Made by a program: the position numbers and the translations under genes | Source of the DNA: Chrysomallon squamiferum | Lineage: Eukaryota > Mollusca > Gastropoda > Neomphalida > Peltospiridae | Reading direction: 5' to 3' | DNA: 64,000 nucleotides | Assembly: GCA_012295275.1 (NCBI GenBank) | Contig: CM022665.1 | Location: 1,648,167-1,712,166 of the forward strand | The notes under the pieces: generated by a model | What the model saw: the letters and a program-made list of their open reading frames with translations, nothing else | Told to the model about the DNA's origin: nothing | The model's database searches: none | In this document: piece after piece, positions 1 through 24,090 of the stretch | Layout: each line of letters starts with the position of its first letter | Numbering within the stretch: the first letter of the stretch is position 1

Positions 1-22
1 TCTCTTTTTTTTTTTTATAAAG

Positions 23-944
23 AATGTAGATGAGTTTTGTTCTAGTCTGGAATACCTCTGTGGTCCTGAGCATCTTGGTATTTTGTTAAAGAAACTGGAT
101 AAGAAAAAAGAAAGGTAATTTTTTACTTAAAAACCTTTATAATATTTGCCTAATTTGATGATTTTTTATAACAGAAACATGCTTTAAAAAGTGCATTTGC
201 ATTATTTAACAAAAAGTTTTGACTTAATTAATTAAGTTGTTGATTATAACATTTACTGACTGAGAGAATTGAATATCAACTCAAAAATGAGGAAGAAGAA
301 AATGTGAATGTTTATGGTATTACACATTATTTAAATAAAACATTTATTGCAGACAAATTGTATTTGCCCACCGCCAAACCCTGGCTGAACAGCTGAGACA
401 GGAAACTGAACCAGCCATGACTCTTCACTTAGCTTCAGTGATACTCTTCCAGACATTTACAAACAACATCATACATGTCCCTGGCCGCCTTGTGCCACAA
501 GTTGTTCACTTTCTTGCAGAATATTTAGAGAAAGATTTGCATGAAAAGCTTGTTAATTTACAAGGTAATTCCTTTAAATGCTTTTTTTTTCTTTTTTTCT
601 TTTTTTTCCTATTTTTTAAATCTATTTTTGGTCATTACAGATTTTTTTTTGATTTTTTTTTTTTAAAAACACCCTAAAAATCTGATGTTTGTTGATTCTG
701 ATCTAAAAACTGTTTTAAATAAATAAATAAATATATATATGTGAACATTGAAAATCCTGCTTTAATTTTATTTTCAGAACTTGTCGTTAAGCATGCAAAA
801 TTTGGTGGTGATTCCACTGCACCTAAAACACAGACTGAAGAAATTGAAACACAGATGAAGGAACTTCTGCCTGCTGTTAAGGAAATTGCTCTGACTGCCA
901 AGAAAAATAATGCTTTGCAACAAGAATCAAAAGATGAAGCTTGA
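23..944 (+). CDS. UFL1: E3 UFM1-protein ligase 1, C-terminal exons (partial)
   Basis: Three exons join in frame: about 23-114, 353-564 and 778-944 (TGA), giving 156 C-terminal residues; the rest lies left of the window. UFL1 transfers the ubiquitin-like modifier UFM1 to targets such as ribosomal protein uL24 (RPL26) at the ER membrane. The family is recognised from the C-terminal block TLHLASVILFQ, then HVPGRLVPQVVHFL and LVNLQELVVK, which match the end of animal UFL1 as I remember it (HAPGRCVPQIIAFL, LVKYQGLVVKQL). The last about 40 residues are Lys/Glu-rich and predicted helical. Splice sites are canonical (gtaatt donors, cag acceptors after pyrimidine tracts); the first acceptor at about 22 is close to the window edge and less certain. 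The gene converges with KDM1A. Confidence rests on the conserved HVPGR block. Confidence 0.85.
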
Positions 945-1038
945 GTATTGATTTTACAAAAACGGATATGAACTCATTAAAGTAATTATCACTAGTTATT
1001 TTGGTCATTTCTGGATTATTTCCCACAGTTAAGTTATA

Positions 1039-1044
1039 AATAAA
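1039..1044 (+). terminator. Candidate poly(A) signal of UFL1
   Basis: AATAAA lies 95 bp after the UFL1 stop codon, a normal distance. In such AT-rich sequence the hexamer also occurs by chance, and others follow (for example near 1255), so this is only the most likely site. Confidence 0.4.
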
Positions 1045-2060
1045 GGTAATTGCACATAATTACTTGATGAAAGAACTGATTATATTTAAATATCCATTTC
1101 ACACTGGTTATTATATACAGCATGTTGTTGTTCAAGTTATTTTTCATGACAAAATGTACATTTCACCACCAAAATGATTTAAATCCATTTTTCGGATTTT
1201 CTAACCTTTGTTAATGAACTGAGAATAAGTCAGTTAATTTTATGTCCACAAAAAAATAAAGAACGGGTGTTGGAGTTTGTTACTAGATAAAATATTATAT
1301 TTACTGGTTATTAAATCATATTTTTCTATATATATATATATTTTTTTTTTTTTCCTATTTGATTTCTGACTACTGCTGCATTTCAGAACATTCTGTGGAA
1401 AGTAGTATTTATAATGTTATTGAAAATAAGTGTGCATTATAAAAGAACTGAAATATATAAATAAATATTAATATTTTACTGTGTTGATTAATCTATTACA
1501 ATTATATAAATAAAATGGGGCTAAAAAATATTTTTTTAAATAAAATCTTGATATTTGCACAGTACATAAGCTTAGTTGATCCTGCTTTCTAATCCATTAC
1601 TTATTCTGCCTTGATGAATTGCAGATTAAAGAAATACTGTTAAGATTTCTGATAAAAATATATTAGAAAGATGTTTATCTCCTGTGGCAATACATTTTAA
1701 TAAACACTTTTTTAAAATGTAAAAAAAAAATTTCACTGCCAGAAAATTCACTGGTTAACAGTGATGTTACAGAATTTAACAAAAGAAAGAAATATCTTAA
1801 TACATTATATTCAGTGTTTAACAGGATAAAATAACAGAACAGTGATAACTAAAATTATTTTTTTATTCTGAAAAATAAGCAAATGAAATAACATAGTAAT
1901 TCATTGATGAAAGCTTAAAAATGCAACCACCTTCACTTATTCTAAACAAACAGTTGTAAAAAAAAAATGTATATTTACAATTTTTGAAATCAACTGTAGA
2001 CCAGGTTTAATAATTCAAATACATAATTAAATAGGTTTCAATCTAGGAACAGCAAGTATC

Positions 2061-2486
2061 ATATAATGATACAATGGAAATTAATGAGCTGTATACACTA
2101 ATACAGCAATTTTATTTCATTCCAGAATGTGACATTTTTCACTGAAATGCTTTCTTAAATAAAACTACCAAGTAAAATAAATACTAATGTAAAATGTGTC
2201 TTAAAATTTAACTATACTAATGTACTGAAAACAATTAGGCCTAATATATAAAAATAACCAACAACTGTTTTGGTTGATCTTAATAAGATCACATAATCAT
2301 ACAGTGTAATTTAATGAGCTGTATACAGCAATTTTATTTTGTTCAGAATGTGACATTTTTCATTGAAATGCTTTCTACTAATGTAAAATGTATCTGAAAA
2401 TAACATTAAACCACACTACTGTATTGACAACAATTAGGCCTAATATATAACAATAAGCTACCAACTATTGTTTTGGTTGATCTTAA
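2061..2486. repeat. Tandem duplication in the 3' flank of KDM1A
   Basis: Two imperfect copies lie head to tail, about 2061-2284 and 2291-2486. Shared landmarks in the same order are AATGAGCTGTATACA, CAATTTTATTT, AGAATGTGACATTTTTCA, TGAAATGCTTTCT, CAATTAGGCCTAATATATAA and TTTTGGTTGATCTTAAT. The second copy lacks about 25 bp present in the first. The repeat lies between the convergent UFL1 and KDM1A genes and probably within or just past the KDM1A 3' UTR; each copy carries TTTATT, which reads AATAAA on the KDM1A strand. No coding potential is visible. The remainder of 945-2713 is plain AT-rich 3' flank. Confidence 0.8.
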
Positions 2487-2713
2487 TTTGTTTTTGGTCT
2501 TGCCTAACATTAAAATACATATACTGCAATTACAATTAAACATACTGAAAAAATGATCACAAGATAACATTATTTCATTGACTGCCACAAGACAACCCTG
2601 TTATAATTTTATAAGTTCAATACAGCAAAAACTGCACACATCTCAGTGAGTTCATGGAAGAAGAAGACAGAACAGAAAGAGAAAATCCATATTCTCATTT
2701 CTGATTATTCATC

Positions 2714-14701
<11,988 letters not shown>

Positions 14702-16154
14702 TTTTTAGAAACTTATTTTAGAATTTACAGATATTAATACAATTTAGAACTTACAAAGCTCCGCTTTGTTTACAACAGCGCCCTCTTTATACCACCTGCT
14801 ATGTCTCGATTCCAGGAACTTCCTTGTTTATGAAAATCGAGGTTATTTAAGGCCCTTTCTGGGTGGGATGGGGGAGAGAAGAAATTAAAAAAATAACAAT
14901 AAAAACAACTCTTAAAACTTATTGAAAAAAAGAAAAAGGAAAGAAAAAAAGATGCTATTTTTAGGTATGTGCAAATAACCCATTTCTTTCCCGTAGGATA
15001 TTTCCGAGATCCTTGCTGGGCGGCAGCCAGTCCAACGCATTGAGCCAAGAGACGTCTTCCAAAATTCTCTTCTATCGGTCCATTTGAAAAATCTCTTTAA
15101 AGAAACTTAGTTTGATGATGTAGTATACATATCTTTCTACAGCCTGGTTTTCGATTTTTGACTATTGATCAAGGAGAAGTTTATCAAATTTTTGACGAAA
15201 GAAATCTTTATGGAAACCCCAGCAAAATCATCGAGCATTGAAAAAATCTGCTTATTAACTACTCTTCTGCTTAATTTCAACAAATCTTATGATTGCGATC
15301 GATGATTCTGTGGTTGCGAAAAACTGGCGCTTTCTGACTGGAGTTTTTGAGAATTACATAATTAAGGCGTACGATAAATTTGAGCTAATTAGTTCGATTA
15401 ATTAATTAATTAAAATGCATGGGTATTAGCAACTTGGTCAAAAGTATCTTACAGTTTTAGAACTCCTCAAAATCATAATTTTAATATATAATGCATGTAT
15501 AGTGGATTAAAGTTCTCTGAGATATTCAGTGTTTGTATTAGAAAATGACAGAAACGAATCACAGTTTCTCACCAGATTATGAATGAAAAAATACCCGCAA
15601 ATTTTATTCCGATAAAAATTCGTTACTTTTTTCATATCAATACTGTCAAAGAGATCTTGGTATCATCTTAATATGAATTTTTTTGCTCTTTTTAATGATG
15701 TATAATGGTTTAGGAAAATAATAATTTTAAAAATTTTGTCACATACCTATTAATTCATTGTTATTTATCCCGCTGTTAGACGGCAAATCAAATTTTTATA
15801 TGAATTTATTGTTTAGAATCTCATAACAAAAATAAATGGTTTTTCGTGTTTGTCATGGTGAAAAGTTGTAGAGGCACGATTTGACAACTTGTTTAGAATC
15901 TCTCAATTGTATGGATGGGTGGATATATTTATATGTGTACGTACATACGTGTTTATGTGTAAAATTTGTATAGGTGAATGGATGGATGGACTGATGAAGT
16001 ACTAATAATTTAATATTCATGTCGTATTACATAATTATCAAAGACACAGGTCACTGGTTTAAAAACTTGACAATAAGAAACAAAATGTATGCGTTCTTTC
16101 TATAATGAGTAAATGTTACATATCATACATTGTAATGAGATGAAATATAAGTCA

Positions 16155-16232
<78 letters not shown>

Positions 16233-16273
16233 TTCATTTAAATATATATGTCAGAATTCAAATAAAACTATGT
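14702..16273. other. Divergent intergenic region between KDM1A and the GH3 gene
   Basis: About 1.6 kb between the KDM1A start codon (- strand) and the GH3 promoter (+ strand). It must hold the KDM1A promoter and 5' UTR, but I see no clear core element for it; the stretch 14750-14830 (CAACAGCGCCCTC) is locally less AT-rich. Short open frames here (for example 14770-15048) have low-complexity Phe/Ser composition and no family match. An (ATT)n microsatellite occupies 16155-16230. Confidence 0.6.
16155..16230. repeat. (ATT)n microsatellite
   Basis: About 25 uninterrupted ATT units, upstream of the GH3 gene. The same motif recurs in GH3 introns at 18418-18478 and 19484-19576, and at several other places in the window. 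Confidence 0.95.
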
Positions 16274-16280
16274 TATAAAA
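16274..16280 (+). promoter_or_regulatory. Candidate TATA box of the GH3 gene
   Basis: TATAAAA lies 111 bp upstream of the chosen ATG (16385), which would put the transcription start near 16305. This is a perfect consensus, but in AT-rich DNA it is only suggestive. Confidence 0.45.
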
Positions 16281-16309
16281 CCTATAATGAGATGATACGG
16301 CCATAGTGA

Positions 16310-16339
16310 GCGGGAATTGATGGTTTTAAAAATTCCCGC
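16310..16339. promoter_or_regulatory. Perfect 9-bp inverted repeat upstream of the GH3 gene
   Basis: GCGGGAATT (16310-16318) and its exact reverse complement AATTCCCGC (16331-16339) are separated by 12 bp, ending 45 bp before the start codon. The arms stand out as GC-containing in AT-rich surroundings and resemble E2F-type TTCCCGC cores or a dimeric factor site. If the start predicted by the TATA box is right, the repeat lies in the 5' leader and could form an RNA hairpin. Confidence 0.45.
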
Positions 16340-16384
16340 CACAAATATACTGATATCATGTGATTAGATCATGTGATTACTAAA

Positions 16385-18415
16385 ATGGCGTCGTCATTCT
16401 TAGTGCTCTCTGTTTATATGTGTTGTTACGTTGTTATTGCATCGTTTCATCTGTATCCATTTCGGAATACATCTCTTCCCTTTGACCAGCGAGTAGACGA
16501 TCTTGTTAAGCGACTGACTATCAAAGAAATAATACTTCAAATGGCTAAAGGCGGAGGTGGTTTGCACGGTGGAGAACCTGACCCACCAATCACTCATCTC
16601 GGAATCAAACAGTTTCAGTGGTCTGCAGAATGTCTGAGAGGCGTGGCTATGGCGGGTAACGCTACATCGTTTCCACAAGCGATTGGTTTAGCGGCATCGT
16701 TTGAGTAAGTGATTGACGTTGTCTTTTATTAAATAAATGATAAAAACGGTAAAATAAAACACGCGTGGAACCTAGTAGTAGGACAAAAATAAATAAATAA
16801 ATAATAATTTGTTACTATTATTATTGATAAAGATTTCAGTTATACTGATATTGAGAACATGAGATTCTTGCGAATTAAGAACATTAAGAAGCTTCAGTAA
16901 TTATTAAGGGCATTAAGATAATAAATTGTATTTATAGTTATATATATTATATTTTCATAAAATTAAAATAAACACAAGCTGTACAAAATAAAATTAAATT
17001 TGTTCGTCCTGTCTACGTTATATCGAGAAAATCGTGTGTTTTGATTACTTGTTTTTTCATGAATCTGTTTAGCTCGCAACTTATACATGACGTGGCAGAA
17101 GCGACGTCTGAAGAAGTTAGAGCAAAGCACAACGACTTCGTTCAAAGAGGAATTTTCCACGACCATACAGGACTGGGGTGCTGGAGTCCAGTTATTAATA
17201 TTATGAGACATCCGTTATGGGGCAGGAATCAGGTACATGTCAAATGGAAAATAAATATTTAAATAGTATCTTATTGGCACCGACAGAAAAAGCTGGATTT
17301 TTTGCATATTGTGTGTTTATAAAACAATTATTTTCTTGTTTTTGTTTTCTTTTTTCTTTTTTATGTGTTTATTTATTTAGTTAGTTTTTCTTTCTTTTTT
17401 AAATTATTATTATTAGTAGTAATAGTAGTAGTAGTATTTATTATTATTTTTTTTTTATATACGTTTTTCATTATTTTTTTTTTTTTATTATTATTTTTTT
17501 ATTTTTTTTTTATTTGCGATAATACAGCTTAAAAATAATAATAAGAGTTTACACATTCATTTTACACATTTAGACATCACAGCTATTTTATAAAACTCAT
17601 TGTAACGAGTATGATTTACAGTTTTCTTTATCCATTTTTGGGGGGTGGGGCAGGGGAGTTGGGGATGGAGTCTGGACTAAAATTAAAATCGCTCGCCCTC
17701 TTCTACTATTTCATATTTGATCAGGCTGATGAACAACCTCCTTTCTTCTCTGTGGTTTAATATATAACATTTTTCAAGGAAACGTACGGTGAAGATCCAT
17801 ATTTAACGGGAGTCTTATCCAGACATTTTGTGTCCGGTCTTCAAGGAAGTCATCCCCGTTACGTCCGTGCTGTATCAACGTGTAAACATTTCGACGCGTA
17901 TGGAGGACCAGAGGATTTACCTGTATCTCGACAGGTGTTCGACGCCAAGGTTAGGATATTTTTACAATATATATTTGTTCTTACTGACGATTATTATTTT
18001 ATTTGTCTTTATAGTTTTCTTGTTATTGTTGTTACTGTTGTTGTCGAAAAATACGAAAAAATAAATAATTAGAGAATATTTAATAATTAAGTAGTAAGTG
18101 GACACTTTATTTGATCAAAAGAAAGAAAACACCTCGTTTTAAAACAACTCTGTTGCAGGTGTCAGAAAGAGATCTCCGAACAACATTTCTTCCACAGTTT
18201 GAGGCGTGCACAAGTTTGTCTCTGGGTGTGATGTGCAGTTACAATAGGTATGACTGACAAGATGCTTTACTTCTCAAATGTGTTCAGTGCAACATCTTAT
18301 TAATCAGTAGCGTTAAAATTGTCTACGATGTTACGATTCTGTCATATATAAACATAGATCTATAAACGATACGGAATCGAAATATAGTGAGATAGATAGA
18401 TAGATATTATTATTT

Positions 18416-18479
<64 letters not shown>

Positions 18480-18748
18480 TTTAATTACGAAAACGAAAGA
18501 TCACTACCTTTTTACTATATATTTCAAACAAATATCAAAGCAGAAATAAAGTAAGTTACAACGGTAGTTCTTAAATAGCTGACAATATTGATTTGAAAGA
18601 TGTTAAATTTTTCTTAACAAAAACATGAGTAAATTCTAGTCAGTTTTCATTTTGCACTGACATTCTGCCAGTAAATGTACAGTGTATCACCAGTTTCTTA
18701 TCTTTCTTTTATTTTATTTATTTATTTATATTATTTTCACTCTTTTAC

Positions 18749-18783
<35 letters not shown>

Positions 18784-19482
18784 AATTTATATATACACAC
18801 ACACACATTTATATATACCTGATTGTCGTTGATCGTTTACGTTTACAGTGTAAATGGAATACCAGCTTGTGCAAACAAATATTTTCTCACTGATATTCTT
18901 CGTAAAGAATGGAATTATAAAGGCTTCGTGGTGACTGATGCCGGTGCTGCCGAATTCATAATTGAGTGGCATCGTTACTACAACAACAGCATTGACGCTG
19001 CTGCTGGTTGCGTGAATGCTGGAGTCAATTTGGAGTTAGTTGCCGACGGTGTCGCCAATCAAGTGTTCCTATCAATCGGCAAGGCAATACAGCTAGGACA
19101 GCTAACTGAAAAGCTGGTCAGAGACAGAGTTAAACCTCTCTTCTATGCTAGAATGAGACTAGGCGAGTTCGATCCTCCTCAAATGAACCCTTACAATTTT
19201 TATAATCTGTCCCTAATCCAGAGCCAGGCCCACAGAAAACTGTCTCTCAAGGCAGCTCAGCAGTCATTTGTCTTACTGAAAAATGCTGGCGATCTGCTTC
19301 CGTTGAAAACAAAGATTAATTCCGTGGCTGTGAGTATTCTTCCTTTTTATATCCACTGCAGTTCAATAAACACTGGTATACGTAAATGCATCTAATATGT
19401 TAAAATGGACTCACTGACAAATTCACTGTGATTTTCCACTTATGAAATGTTTTTTTTTTTTTTTTTTTTTTTCAGTAAAATA

Positions 19483-19526
<44 letters not shown>

Positions 19527-19527
19527 G

Positions 19528-19578
<51 letters not shown>

Positions 19579-22410
19579 TTATGTATGTATTTGTTCCCGA
19601 ATAATTCAGTGCATTAGTTGACAAGTAAATAATACTTTATCATCATTACAAAAGTATAATTTAAACGGTACGTTAGTAAGCAAACTTCACAGTTCGGTCC
19701 AGCAGTGATTTCAGCAAAAGGTTTTTGCTTGTTTTGAATAGCTTTTCGGACCCCTAGCAAACAACAAATCTCAGCTAATGGGGGACTATGCGGCAGATGT
19801 AGATCCTTCCTTTGTGACGACACCTCTGCGTGGTCTGGCCGCACTGGCACACAAAGTATATTTCACAGCGGGATGTTCCGATACAAAATGCGAGGCTTAC
19901 AACAACACAAACGTCAAAGCGTATGCTGCAGTAGCTGACTTAGTTATTGTTTGTCTCGGAACGGGTAAGTAAAAAAAAAAAAAATAAATAAACCACCACA
20001 AAAAACAACAACACCTAGAGGAATATTCAGGAGCGGATCTATTATGAAACTAATGAAACTTAAGCTTCATGGCCCCTAATCCAGTAGACTTTAGTCTATA
20101 CATTGCTTCAGAATTTTAATCTAAATCTGAGATGTGTGGTTACATTTTTAAAAGAGTGAAGAAGACAGCAGTGGTTCACCAGATCTCGGTGCTGTTTGCG
20201 AACAATCCACGCTTCAGCGCCTCAGAAATGTAGGATGTAACTGTAGTTTTGATTAACAAACGTCGTCTTGCTTTTTCTGGAGCTATTAAAAATTATTTTT
20301 TAATTATATTTAATTATCTTCTTTATTGAAACAAGCATACAAATAATTGTAGTTCCTTAGTTAATTTTCGTTTATCCAAATAAAAATAAAACAATGTATC
20401 TGTTTGATATTATTTTATTTTTTTTTTTTTTTTTTTTTGTTTTTGACTAATTGTTGTTGTTCATGCAGGACAGTCGATAGAAAGCGAAAACTTTGACAGA
20501 GAAAGTTTATCTCTGCCTGGAAATCAGCAACAGTTGTTAGAAGATGTGATAACATTCTGTGAGTGTATAATTTATAATAAAATAATTAAAGTTAAGTATT
20601 GACGTTTAGTTTCAATCGTTCTCATGTAATTCTTTCTTTTTTTTTTTTTTTTTTTTTTTTTTTGTAGGGGATATTTTCACTATGAAGTGAAAATGTAAAC
20701 TGCTTTTTCGAATGTTCTAGATCAAATTAGTCCAATCACTAAGAGGAAAAATCCAATAAAATAAAATCATAAAATCTAAGTGGAAAGAAAAATGTAAGTT
20801 ATCGTGTCGATTTGTCAGTGAATTTTCATTCTTTATTTATTATCATTCGTTTTTATTAGGATATATAAAACTGGCTTGTGGCTGTAGGAATAAATGGTCA
20901 GTAAGTTATAGGTTTATTCTTTAAGGTGACTTATCATTGCTCATAATAAAGTTTGACAATAAATAATACTGTTACAAAGCATTTGAAATCGGTTATTTTA
21001 CCCTGGTGACGTCATCGCTTACCTGACAGTCTGACAACTGTTGGGTTTTTTGGTTGTTTTCTTAATACACTTTAATAATATTTTCCAGCACAGATTCTAT
21101 AATATTTTTAATTAAATTTAAAATATATTTAAATCAGCAAAGGGACCAGTAATACTTCTGCTGTTTAGCGGTGGACCACTGGACATTCGGTTTGCAGATG
21201 CCTCCACTAAAGTACAGTGCATCATTCAGTGTTCTTTTCCTGCCCAAGCTACCGGAAGAGCTCTTTTGAATATTTTAACTGGAAATGGTCGCTATGGCAA
21301 CCCGGCGGGAAGACTTCCTTACACCTGGTATGCGTCACAGACACAGGTATTTAATACAAATTTTATATATAATTAAAATAGGTATTCATAACATAATATA
21401 ATTATAAACAGATATTTTTATTTTTAAAACAATTGAATATCAATCATATATTTTACATTATAATTTATTATAATGGGAACAAAAGAAAAAAGTTTCCTTA
21501 TTGTTGTAAAGTATCATTTGTTTTCACTGATGTCTTAGTTAAAGACTGAATGTATTGAATATGACGAATATTTAAAACTTTTTAGGTTCCTGATATGACG
21601 GATTACAGTATGTCCAATAAAACGTATAGGTACTTTGAAGGAACGCCATTGTATCCGTTTGGGTTTGGACTTTCATACACGTCATTTTCATACAAGAATT
21701 TCCACATTGACCCCAGAGTAATAAAGGCTGGAGAAAACGTAACAGTTAGATTTGATATCACGAATACTGGATCCCTTGACGGAGATGAAGTAATTACTGT
21801 GAATTTTATTTAATTAATAATCTTTCATTTTAAAGTAAGCAATATTGTATAACTTTATAGACTAGCTAAATAGAAATTTAGAAAATATCTAATAATATTC
21901 TGTTCATTAGAAAACTGCATGTTATGTGTGTATGCGTTTGTATGTCTGTGTGTGCTCTGGTCTGTGTTTATTATAATACATAGCTAATGTATCCTATAAC
22001 GTATGTGATTACAGTGAGAAAACCTGACACATGAAACGACTAGTACATATAATACAAACCATTAAATAAAAACAGAAATACAGCAACCACGTGTAATATC
22101 AAACTTATTACTTGTCATTTATCTTTTGCAGGTTTATCAGGTGTATATATCTTGGCTGAATAAGACCGTTTCCACACCTCTCTACCAGTTAACGCGTTTT
22201 GGACGGGTTCGTGTTTCCAAAGGACAAACAGTAACACAAAACATCACAGTCACAGCACAACAAATGGCAGTATGGAGAGAAAGGAAAGGTTTCGTTGTTC
22301 AGCCAGGTTAGTTTCTTTATCTCATCTAATATAACAATTACTGAAATTCAACTCTGTTTATCATTTACTTAAAACATTTAACATCTATCTTTTCTAATTG
22401 AAGAATGTAT

Positions 22411-22450
<40 letters not shown>

Positions 22451-22690
22451 CGAATTTCACATGATTATTAACTGTAACACTTCTCAAAGTTCTTCACTGC
22501 TATTACAGTTGTTATTAGAATGTGTAAATCATCAACTATAAGTAACATAGTATAAAATTACTTTTACTGATGTAGTCAGTTTATATTTTCAGGTAAAATA
22601 CAGGTATACGCTGGAGGTCAGTTACCAAATCAAAAGAAACAGGTGTCATCGAATGTTCTTACTGGACAGTTTGCTATTGTTGATATATAG
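16385..22690 (+). CDS. Secreted glycoside hydrolase family 3 enzyme, beta-xylosidase-like, complete
   Basis: Eleven exons join in frame: 16385-16704, 17073-17232, 17779-17949, 18159-18247, 18849-19329, 19742-19964, 20469-20558, 21138-21346, 21586-21789, 22132-22306, 22593-22690 (TAG); 739 aa. The start MASSFLVLSVYMCCYVVIAS is a signal peptide, so the enzyme should be secreted or lysosomal. GH3 marks: FDQRVDDLVKRLTIKEII (about 36-53), ETYGEDPYLTG (161-171), KHFDAYGGPEDLPVSR (from 196), the nucleophile region GFVVTDAGA with Asp277 as likely nucleophile, GQSIESENFDRESLSLPG (482-499) with Glu488 as candidate acid/base, and PLYPFGFGLSYTSF followed by a C-terminal fibronectin-III-like domain. The arrangement matches plant and fungal beta-D-xylosidases (about 750-800 aa) and their animal relatives. 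It would release xylose from the ends of xylo-oligosaccharides, fitting digestion of plant or algal food; the exact sugar specificity is inferred. No breaks were seen. Confidence 0.93.
18418..18478. repeat. (ATT)n microsatellite in a GH3-gene intron
   Basis: About 20 ATT units in intron 4. The same intron has (CA)n/(TA)n stretches at 18750-18820 immediately before exon 5. Confidence 0.95.
19484..19576. repeat. (ATT)n microsatellite in a GH3-gene intron
   Basis: About 30 ATT units with one interruption in intron 5, preceded by a 23-base T run (19450-19472). Confidence 0.95.
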
Positions 22691-22713
22691 CATGCATTTA
22701 ATAATAACACATT

Positions 22714-22745
<32 letters not shown>

Positions 22746-22844
22746 AATCATCATTGTTACTGTTATTATACAAATAGAGAAAAGAAATGTATTAATGACA
22801 AACTGTTCTTGTACACATGAATTATAAACTCTTGTTACTAAGAT

Positions 22845-22850
22845 AATAAA
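22845..22850 (+). terminator. Candidate poly(A) signal of the GH3 gene
   Basis: AATAAA, 155 bp after the GH3 stop codon and only 35 bp before the stop codon of the GABA-B-type receptor on the other strand. If used, the two convergent transcripts would overlap or abut. A (TCA)n run lies at 22718-22745 between them. Confidence 0.45.
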
Positions 22851-22884
22851 TGTATTAAATCCCCAAAGTTTTAAAGTACAAAGT

Positions 22885-24054
22885 TCAGCGATTTGGGTGC
22901 AGCGCTGTTGTAGAATTGTGCATCGCTGACGGAGTTACTGTGTTGATGGTTTGACAAAACTCACTTGCGTAATTCGTCATGTCGCCTTTCAGAAAATCTT
23001 TTAATGCAAACACCTAAAATAACAAAATGTTATATCTTATCATTAAACATGTATGTCGATTTAAGTATTCTCAAGACATTGAAAATACATAACTCATTTG
23101 TTTAATATATTGATTTCAGTCACAGACATATTTTTCATGCCATTGAAATTTAAAAATACTCGCATTGATTATATTGTTAAAATTTCTAATCTATCTTCAA
23201 AGAAAGATGTTTTCCTAGAAACATTTTGAAAACAAATTAAAATATATTTTAATCTGATTACCTTATCATTACCGTTTGTTTCTATCTGTAAAATACATTC
23301 GCTTGACAATTAACAACATGTATTTGTTTATTATTTGGAATATTTGCTTATCTTGTCTTACCTTTGGAACAAATATAAGGCATTGAGTTGCCGTGGTTCC
23401 AATAATAATTAGCACTGAAACGAGGGCGTATGTGACGTCAATGTGGTTTTTCAGTACTAGCGACACGGGCACGCCTACCGCACCGAGTACGACGACGTTG
23501 TAGATGCACATTCCAATGTAATGGGAATCATTTAATGCAGGTATGGTGACCTAAAATGCACAACTGTAAATACAGGTATACCGTCATACGTGTTTTCAAA
23601 CTGAATACAGTCTTTGTACCACTGACCGTTTTGACTGTGTGTGTGTATGTGTGTATGTGTGTGTTTGTTAAATGGTAAAACATCGACAGACAGCAGCTAA
23701 ATGTTTTGATAAAATTGACAAACCAGCTGCGAAATAATAAATCAAACATTAAAGTGCCCAACTGCATGAACAGAAATAAATATTACCAAGTTAATTTTAA
23801 TTTTTAACGTTGTTTTGGTTTCTTCTAATTTCATAAGTGATGTGGGTTTGTGTATAACACTTACAAATATTTTTGTTCAGATCTTTTCTAATCCTTTCCT
23901 TTAATCAAACAGTCTTTTTCGTAAAATTATTCAAATAAAGTACTTCCGGATGCCATAAACAAACAAAAAAAAAAAAAAAAAAAATTCAAAAACACAAAAC
24001 AAACAAAAACAAACCCTCTCGACATTTTATATCGATACTAACATGACATTGTAG

Positions 24055-24090
<36 letters not shown>

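Noticed and set aside
14770-15048. 92-codon open frame upstream of KDM1A (- strand)
   Set aside because: Phe/Ser low-complexity composition from A/T runs, no family match. It overlaps the probable KDM1A promoter and 5' UTR.
20030-20260. Denser, less AT-rich stretch in a GH3-gene intron, possibly an old repeat
   Set aside because: No open frame, terminal repeat or second copy found in this window.
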